Source: Candidatus Nitrotoga sp. HW29
Lineage (GTDB): Bacteria > Pseudomonadota > Gammaproteobacteria > Burkholderiales > Gallionellaceae
Assembly (NCBI RefSeq): GCF_924101635.2
Contig: NZ_CAKMAA020000076.1
Span: 1 to 51,741 of the forward strand
DNA length: 51,741 nucleotides
Reading direction: 5' to 3'
Shown in pieces: positions 46,890-51,741 of this stretch; the stretch's first letter is position 1, and each line of letters opens with the position of its first letter. Position numbers and translations under genes: made by a program. A model generated the notes under the pieces. It was given only the letters and a program-made list of their open reading frames with translations, searched no databases and was not told the origin of the DNA.

Positions 46890-48527
46890 TTATTCCAATG
46901 GTGCATTTTCTTGTGGTGGCAATTCAGGCAGATGCTCTAATTCAAGCTCTGCCTTGGCTCGCAGACTCTCAGGAAAATCCCCTTGTACTAAGACGCCAAG
47001 TCTTTTGAAATCGTTGGCTTGTTTAATCAAATTATCTTTCCCGTTAGTAAATTGATCCATTGCTTTATTAAATGAATCTTTGGCCTTGTCGAGTTGCGCG
47101 CCAACTCCTTGCATTGAACCCACGAAAGCAATTAACTTTTTGTACATCTTGGCGGCACGCTCCGCAAGTTCCGCAGTATGAGCGTTTTGTTCTTCAAATC
47201 TCCAGAGTTGGCGCACGATATTGAGGCTGGTAAGCAATGTGGTCGGCGTCGCAACCAACACATTCTGTTCAATCGCTTTTTGGAATAACGTTTCGTCTGC
47301 GCGCAACGCTTCCACAAAAGCGGATTCAATGGGAATGAACATAAAGACCATTTCAGGGGAATTTAGGCCAGGCAGCTCGAAATAATTGCGATCTGACAGC
47401 TCCTTAATTCGGCTGGATATAGCTGCAACGTGTTCTTTCAGCGCCAATTGCCGCTCAATTTCACCTTCTGCATTAACATACCGGGTATAGGCATTAAGGG
47501 ATACCTTGGAATCGATGACTAGATGCTTCATTTGCGGAAGGTAAACAATTACGTCTGGGCGGCTCCTGCCCGTCTCAGTGTTAAAGCTGACTTCACGACG
47601 ATACTCTTTACCGGATCTCAACCCTGAACGTTCCAGGATATTTTCCAATACCATTTCCCCCCAGTTTCCCTGCATCTTAGATTGACCTTTAAGTGCTGTG
47701 GCCAAACCATGAGCCTCCTCGGTAATCTGTCGATTTAAATCTTTCAACTGGTTTAGCTCGGCCTTTAATGTTGTTTGTTGCTTTGTATCCTCAAGATGAA
47801 TTTCTTCAACCTTGGCCTTAAACTCATGAATTTGGGTCTTCAATGGCACAAGCAGCGCGTCGATGTTCGTTTTATTCTGATCAGTAAAACGCTTGCTTTT
47901 GTCTTCCAGAATTTCTCCGGCTAAAGATTTGAACTGATCCGAAAGCTGCTCACGAGCATCATTCAATAATTGCAGTTTTTCTGGTGACTGCTTGCGCTCA
48001 GCTTCTAGTGTCGCGGTGAGTGCGGATTTTTGCGCACTCAAATTCTTGATGTCCTGAGTTAGTAACTCGTTTTGCTCTTTTAGAACGACGCGTTCCAACT
48101 GAAGCTCCCCAATACGCTTAACCTGTGACTCAATAGTCGAGTTAACTTCACCCACATTTTGACGAATATCCGCGAGAGATCGGTTAAGTGCGCTTATTTC
48201 TTGACTTGCCAATTCAAGATTCGCCATAAGTTCAGGAACACGATCCGCCCGTTCGGCCAATTGCGCACGCTCATCTCCAGCTACATCAAGCTGATCACGC
48301 CAAAGCATGGCTTGCTTTTGCAGATCAGCAAGTTCAGCAGTGAGACGCTTTGCATCATCTTGTGAGGCAATTAGACGCTCATTGAGCCTAGTGATTTCAA
48401 TCTGAGTTTCAGCTTTTACCCGCAATTCAGTCTCAATAATACGAGCACGCATAATCAACCAAACAACTGCTGCACCAACTACTGAACCAATTGACAGTGA
48501 AACATAACTATAAATTGGCAGATCCAT
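46890..48527 (-). CDS. rmuC: RmuC family protein (PD-(D/E)XK-like recombination-limiting nuclease)
   Basis: About 545 residues from ATG 48527 (MDLPIYSYVSLSIGSVV), the usual RmuC-type membrane start; the frame is open to 48683. One N-terminal transmembrane helix, then a long coiled coil (to about residue 250), then the RmuC domain: GKSKMQGNWGEMVLENILER-type region and RPDVIVYLP followed by KHLVIDSKVSL. These show PD and DSK of a PD-(D/E)XK active site (about residues 324-341). RmuC limits recombination at inverted repeats in E. coli and is a predicted nuclease. Its stop lies 2 nt before hsdM, which makes it the first gene of the modification operon instead of a stand-alone housekeeping copy. 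Confidence 0.9.
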   Translation of the reverse strand: MDLPIYSYVSLSIGSVVGAAVVWLIMRARIIETELRVKAETQIEITRLNERLIASQDDAKRLTAELADLQKQAMLWRDQLDVAGDERAQLAERADRVPELMANLELASQEISALNRSLADIRQNVGEVNSTIESQVKRIGELQLERVVLKEQNELLTQDIKNLSAQKSALTATLEAERKQSPEKLQLLNDAREQLSDQFKSLAGEILEDKSKRFTDQNKTNIDALLVPLKTQIHEFKAKVEEIHLEDTKQQTTLKAELNQLKDLNRQITEEAHGLATALKGQSKMQGNWGEMVLENILERSGLRSGKEYRREVSFNTETGRSRPDVIVYLPQMKHLVIDSKVSLNAYTRYVNAEGEIERQLALKEHVAAISSRIKELSDRNYFELPGLNSPEMVFMFIPIESAFVEALRADETLFQKAIEQNVLVATPTTLLTSLNIVRQLWRFEEQNAHTAELAERAAKMYKKLIAFVGSMQGVGAQLDKAKDSFNKAMDQFTNGKDNLIKQANDFKRLGVLVQGDFPESLRAKAELELEHLPELPPQENAPLE

Positions 48528-49169
48528 GAATACTGATTTCCTTACCTTCCTAGTATCGAGTACATAACCCGACGGACAAAATTTTCCTAAAATGACCGAA
48601 TTGAATTGCGCTCGATGCATCAACTGAATACCACCCTTTTTGTTCTTAATTTTCCATAATAATGGAGCATCGTAAAATAACATAAATAGGATTTATATTT
48701 TTATATCGGTAATCATCACCTCGCCAACACATTCAATACACAACTGTTCAATTATTAAGCAAAGAATCAAACTACACGTGATTACCTTGGTTTATCTTGA
48801 GTATTCGTAGCACCCACCCTCTTCTCGTTTAAATACCAAAAATCTAAATTTATCCTTCATTTGAAGGATGTTTTAGACAATCCAAGCGCATAAACTAAAT
48901 ACTTTAGATAGTTAGCATTAAAAGTGGCTATTAAAGCGGAGTACAGGATATACAAAACTCGAGGTTGACCACTGCATAAACAAGAGAAGCAAATATTTTT
49001 TGCAGAAAATCGACATTTTTATCTGACCAGCTGTGCCTTTTTATAAGTATTGACCGAGAGCAGACTGCGAAGATCCATTGATATATCAGATAGAGGAGAA
49101 CGATAGAAAATTTTAAGTGCAAGGCAATAAAATCTGAAAAATAAATTAATCCACCTTGGGAGAAAAATA
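48528..49169. other. intergenic region upstream of rmuC operon and the Ig-like protein gene
   Basis: About 640 nt, AT-rich, divergent: it should hold the promoter of the rmuC-hsdMS operon and that of the secreted protein at 49170. The in-frame extension of rmuC to 48683 and two minus-strand frames of 63-69 codons (48931-49228) resemble no protein. No RNA gene seen. Confidence 0.45.
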
Positions 49170-49796
49170 ATGATAACCGTAAAAAATATTAAAGGCGCAA
49201 TTTTCATTTTGGCTTTAATGATCATCAATACTGCGCCTGTTCTCGCCGAAACGCTAACCTTGATTGGGGTAACGGGGAATTCATGTAATTATTCTGCTGT
49301 TTCCATCGATTCCAGTGGCAATCTGACGGCTACGTGCGTTGCAACATTATCCACATTAACGCCAACGTGCAGTCTGATTGCCTCACCGTCTACAATTAAT
49401 GCAGGATCAATATCTACGTTGACTGCAAGTTGTAGCCCCGCCGCCACTTCGTATGCATGGACTGGAGCAGGTACAACCAACTTTACATCTGGCGGCACCG
49501 TTACACCAACAGCAACCACCACCTATACGGTAAGAGGTACGAATGAACATGGGTCTGGAAATACTGCCTCAGCGACTGTGATAGTCACGACAACGCCACC
49601 GCCAGGCAACGGCGGCGGGCAACCTCCAACGCCATCTTCACCTATTGCAGAAATTAAACGATGGAACTATGCTTTTGAAACAGTTAACAAGTATCCTTTC
49701 CACGATACTAAACAGGAACCAGTGGCATATATGGCGTACAATAAACTGATACAATCACTAAAACCTACAATAATTTTCTTGCCGACTTCTTGGTAA
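49170..49796 (+). CDS. secreted protein with Ig-like/PKD-like domain, possibly C-terminally truncated
   Basis: A 208-residue protein with a signal peptide (GAIFILALMIINTAPVLAE) and a GGGAGAAA-type ribosome-binding site. Residues about 65-140 look like an Ig/PKD-type beta-sandwich (LIASPSTINAGSISTLTASC, ATSYAWTGAGTTNF, TPTATTTYTVRGTNEHG). A Thr/Pro/Gly linker (TTPPPGNGGGQPPTP) leads to a short tail that does not resemble a known domain. This build, with a linker followed by only about 45 residues, suggests the original C-terminal part has been lost. A terminator follows. Role unknown; extracellular or surface location is inferred. Confidence 0.6.
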   Translation: MITVKNIKGAIFILALMIINTAPVLAETLTLIGVTGNSCNYSAVSIDSSGNLTATCVATLSTLTPTCSLIASPSTINAGSISTLTASCSPAATSYAWTGAGTTNFTSGGTVTPTATTTYTVRGTNEHGSGNTASATVIVTTTPPPGNGGGQPPTPSSPIAEIKRWNYAFETVNKYPFHDTKQEPVAYMAYNKLIQSLKPTIIFLPTSW

Positions 49797-49831
49797 AATT
49801 CAGCTTGGCCTGAAAGAGTTTCCGTGTATTT

Positions 49832-49863
49832 CTCCCCCATCTTTAAAGATGGGGGAGTTTTTT
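49832..49863 (+). terminator. rho-independent terminator after the Ig-like protein gene
   Basis: A perfect 13-bp palindromic stem (CTCCCCCATCTTT / AAAGATGGGGGAG, 49832-49857) followed by TTTTTT. It ends directly against the ATG at 49864, so its 3' arm (GGGGGAG) also sits where a ribosome-binding site for that frame would be. Confidence 0.88.
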
Positions 49864-50154
49864 ATGAGATGTATGTATTTAAAACATTATGTGGCGCTAG
49901 TTGTGATGGTTTGCTGTGCTACTCCGGCATCAGGCGAGGAGCAGCAGGTATTGGTTGAGTCCAAGCAGATTTAAGTTACTAGCTTAGGTTTTGAAGCAGA
50001 ACTCATGCGTATTCCGATCGAACATCTCACGGAGGTGTCGATAAGCAAACCTCGTATTGGCCAAACCACTAAAAAATCTGCTTATTCACAAGACACCAGC
50101 TGTACACAAGCGCAGAGCACCAGTCTTGATCATGAACCCTTAATCAGCAAATAA
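49864..50154 (+). pseudogene. small secreted-protein gene interrupted by an in-frame TAA
   Basis: ATG 49864 opens 36 codons with a signal peptide (CMYLKHYVALVVMVCCATPA) and EEQQVLVESKQI, then TAA at 49972-49974. The same frame continues without another stop for 59 codons (VTSLGFEAELMRIPIEHLTE, then VSISKPRIGQTT and onward) to TAA at 50152-50154. Protein-like composition on both sides suggests a gene of about 96 codons with a single nonsense change. Family not recognised. Confidence 0.5.
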
Positions 50155-50201
50155 ATAGAGCTAGCATCTGACAAGCTTCTGACTTTTTCAAGAGTCCGTA
50201 T

Positions 50202-50615
50202 ATGCACGCAGGGAAACTGGTTTTCGCTCAGCTAATGGAACACCCATTGCACACATTTCGTCAGTGCGTGGCCAAATATCCAAGCGACACCAACGCTCAA
50301 GTTTTCGCATCTCAACAGTTTCTCTGCGTGGCCTTTGCGCCACTAACTTACCGCGAGAATCTTCGTAACATCGAAACTTGCCTGCACGCCCATCAAGCCA
50401 AGCTTTATCACTTGGATATACGAGGCAACATCACAAAGAGTACGCTGGCCGATGCCAATGAAAAGGGGAACTGCCGCATTTATGCAGATTTTGCGACAAG
50501 CCTCATTCAAATCGCCAGAGTGCTTTATGCCAACGACCGCTTTGTAGCGGAACTGGAACAAGCGGCTCAATACCGAGGCTTCGCCTTACATAATCCTACA
50601 GATTTTGTAGCCTGA
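50202..50615 (+). pseudogene. truncated IS4-family transposase (N-terminal part only)
   Basis: A 137-codon frame whose first 118 residues match the DUF4372 N-terminal region of IS4-family transposases: MHAGKLVFAQLMEHPLHTFR, QFLCVAFAPLTYRENLRNIE, CLHAHQAKLYHLDIRGNITK and NCRIYADFATSLIQIARVLY. Full-length enzymes are about 370 residues with a DDE catalytic core that is absent here. The last 20 residues look unrelated, so the element was cut and fused to other DNA. It cannot transpose by itself. Confidence 0.8.
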
Positions 50616-50761
50616 TTCTTTTTGATAAAACACCACTCGATCAATCGCTTAAAAATTATAAAATACAAATAACCATACAGAAAAACAACAACTAACTGAA
50701 TCTACTTGGCTAAACTGCCGGACACTACACTGGTATCAACAGACAAAATTGGATAAAGAAT

Positions 50762-51544
50762 TCACGCTAATTCCGCCTGTCTTGAAGCACCCGTTTTACT
50801 AAATATTGCGGTCATTTGTGAGCGTACAGTTGAGATCGCAACACCCGCTTCATGTGCGATTTATTTTGGTGTCATACCTTTAATAAGATCGATAGCAACA
50901 CGTGCTTCAGCCAGCGTCATTCCATACATTTGCTTCAATAAAATTCTCTGCGGTAGCATTGGTAAACTGAGATCCTGTATCACAATTAATGCCATATTTT
51001 GTTGAGTTTGATAGCAACATTGATGGTCGATAGGTAACGGAGTAATCAATATACGCAAAGCAGTTTTGCAATCCATACCGACTCTCAAACCACTGGCAAT
51101 TTTGGGGCCATGTAGCCCGCAAGCAAATCGAATTGCATAAATCAATTTTTTATTAAATGTATCGCAGTTAGCTATGCTGTTTGCAACCATTTTTATTTCA
51201 GTTCGATGCGACAGAAATGTATCGGCAAGACGACTCACATAGCTAATTCTTCCATCACCGCTAGCAATCAGAATAGGCAATCTTATTTGTTCCAGGCTTG
51301 CCTGAAAAAACGCATTCTGAGTTTTAATCGACTCAAAATGTGACTGTACATTGAGTACACGTCGCAGATGATCTAGTAAACCAGACAATTGTTTGAGGTG
51401 ATCAATCTTTTTTGTCTGGGGGATGCTTTTATATTGAATGGCAATAAAACTGTCTAATTCTTCATCGCTGGCAATTGGCGAGACGGAAAGAGAACCAAAA
51501 CCAAAAGGCTTCATAAAGTCTTGATAAAACTCACAACAGCTCAT
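50762..51544 (-). pseudogene. LuxR-type transcriptional regulator broken by an in-frame TAA in its HTH domain and lacking its N-terminus
   Basis: The open part (51544-50861) encodes 227 residues beginning in the middle of a PAS-like sensor domain (EFYQDFMKPFGFGSL, PILIASGDGRISYVSRLADT) and reaching the helix-turn-helix (GMTLAEARVAIDLIKGMTPK). There a TAA (50863-50861) interrupts it; the same frame continues as IAHEAGVAISTVRSQM and TAIFSKTGASRQAELA to a TGA at 50764-50762. The family has Glu at the stop position (K-E-I-A), so GAA to TAA is the simplest change. Related regulators are about 370 residues, so the 5' end is also missing; the IS30-type end 66 nt upstream is a likely cause. Confidence 0.75.
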
Positions 51545-51610
51545 GGCCTTTTTTCCAAAATGGAGGTAATCGATATACCATTGACCTGGTGGAATTTTTT
51601 TGAGGCGGAT

Positions 51611-51741
51611 TCAAGTTCGAAGTGCAACAACTGATGCTGGCTTGGTATAGCGCATCTCCACCCCGAATAGTACTTCATGTGGTGACCTGAAACCCAGCAC
51701 TTTGCGTGGCCGGTGGTTGAGTCGTTCTACCACCCGCTGTA
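51611..51741 (-). mobile_element. IS30-family transposase, C-terminal end (runs off right edge)
   Basis: A frame of 42 codons entering from the right edge and ending in TGA at 51611-51613. It reads QRVVERLNHRPRKVLGFRSP then HEVLFGVEMRYTKPASVV and ALRT, the C-terminal signature of IS30-family transposases. The bases around the stop (GCACTTCGAACTTGAATC on the minus strand) are likely part of the element's terminal inverted repeat, placing its end near 51605. The rest of the element, if present, lies beyond the window. Confidence 0.78.

Noticed and set aside
48931-49228. Two short minus-strand frames between rmuC and the Ig-like protein
   Set aside because: Low-complexity, AT-rich composition, no ribosome-binding sites, and one overlaps the real gene at 49170.

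Overview
The window reads as chromosome of a Gram-negative, flagellated betaproteobacterium, most likely a Nitrosomonadales/Gallionellaceae-like lineage. That placement is inference from gene content: an AroA-Cmk fusion followed by rpsA-ihfB-lapA-lapB-pyrF, a flhB-flhA-flhF-flhG-fliA-motCD block, and a DUF2946/TonB-receptor pair. No rRNA, tRNA or CRISPR array was seen.

Layout, left to right. (1) 1-1068: start of a TonB-dependent receptor that runs off the left edge, with an unusual N-terminal PEGA-like domain, and its DUF2946 partner. (2) 1361-4683: mlaA, a palindromic/MITE-like intergenic region, htpX and an unidentified membrane protein. (3) 5068-11006: a three-gene heavy-metal RND efflux operon (pump, adaptor, outer-membrane channel). 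(4) 11561-19386: flagellar export and regulation genes flhB, flhA, flhF, flhG (with a degenerate P-loop) and fliA, then a MotA/MotB-type stator pair. (5) 19627-24913: AI-2E family permease, LpxO-like lipid A hydroxylase, a decayed small gene, ettA, sodB and a DUF192 protein. (6) 24972-31114: a ydbH-ynbE-ydbL envelope lipid-transport operon, a PolB-like exonuclease, a VanZ-like protein, rlmD and a DUF455 ferritin-like protein. (7) 31146-35163: a minus-strand surface-glycan cluster (GT10, GT2, a DxD glycosyltransferase and an O-antigen-ligase-like protein). (8) 35272-41932: pyrF, lapB, lapA, ihfB, rpsA and the aroA-cmk fusion.

(9) 42052-48527 is the most interesting region. It is one tightly packed minus-strand operon, rmuC > hsdM > hsdS > DUF3696 AAA ATPase > PLD-like protein. 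Four of the junctions are overlaps or gaps of at most 20 nt. It encodes Type I methyltransferase and specificity subunits but no HsdR. Its HsdS has only one target-recognition domain. The restriction role may be taken by RmuC (which shows a PD-(D/E)XK signature), by the ATPase/PLD-like pair, or by both. I propose it as a candidate undescribed methylation-linked defence system; that function is inference.

(10) 48528-51741 is decaying accessory DNA: a secreted Ig-like protein, a secreted-protein gene broken by an in-frame TAA, an IS4-family transposase remnant, a LuxR-type regulator broken by a TAA inside its HTH domain, and the end of an IS30-family element at the right edge.

Functional themes are outer-membrane and envelope homeostasis (mlaA, ydbH operon, lapAB, lpxO, glycan genes), metal handling (TonB receptor/DUF2946, RND pump, sodB), motility, and a defence/mobile-element region at the right.
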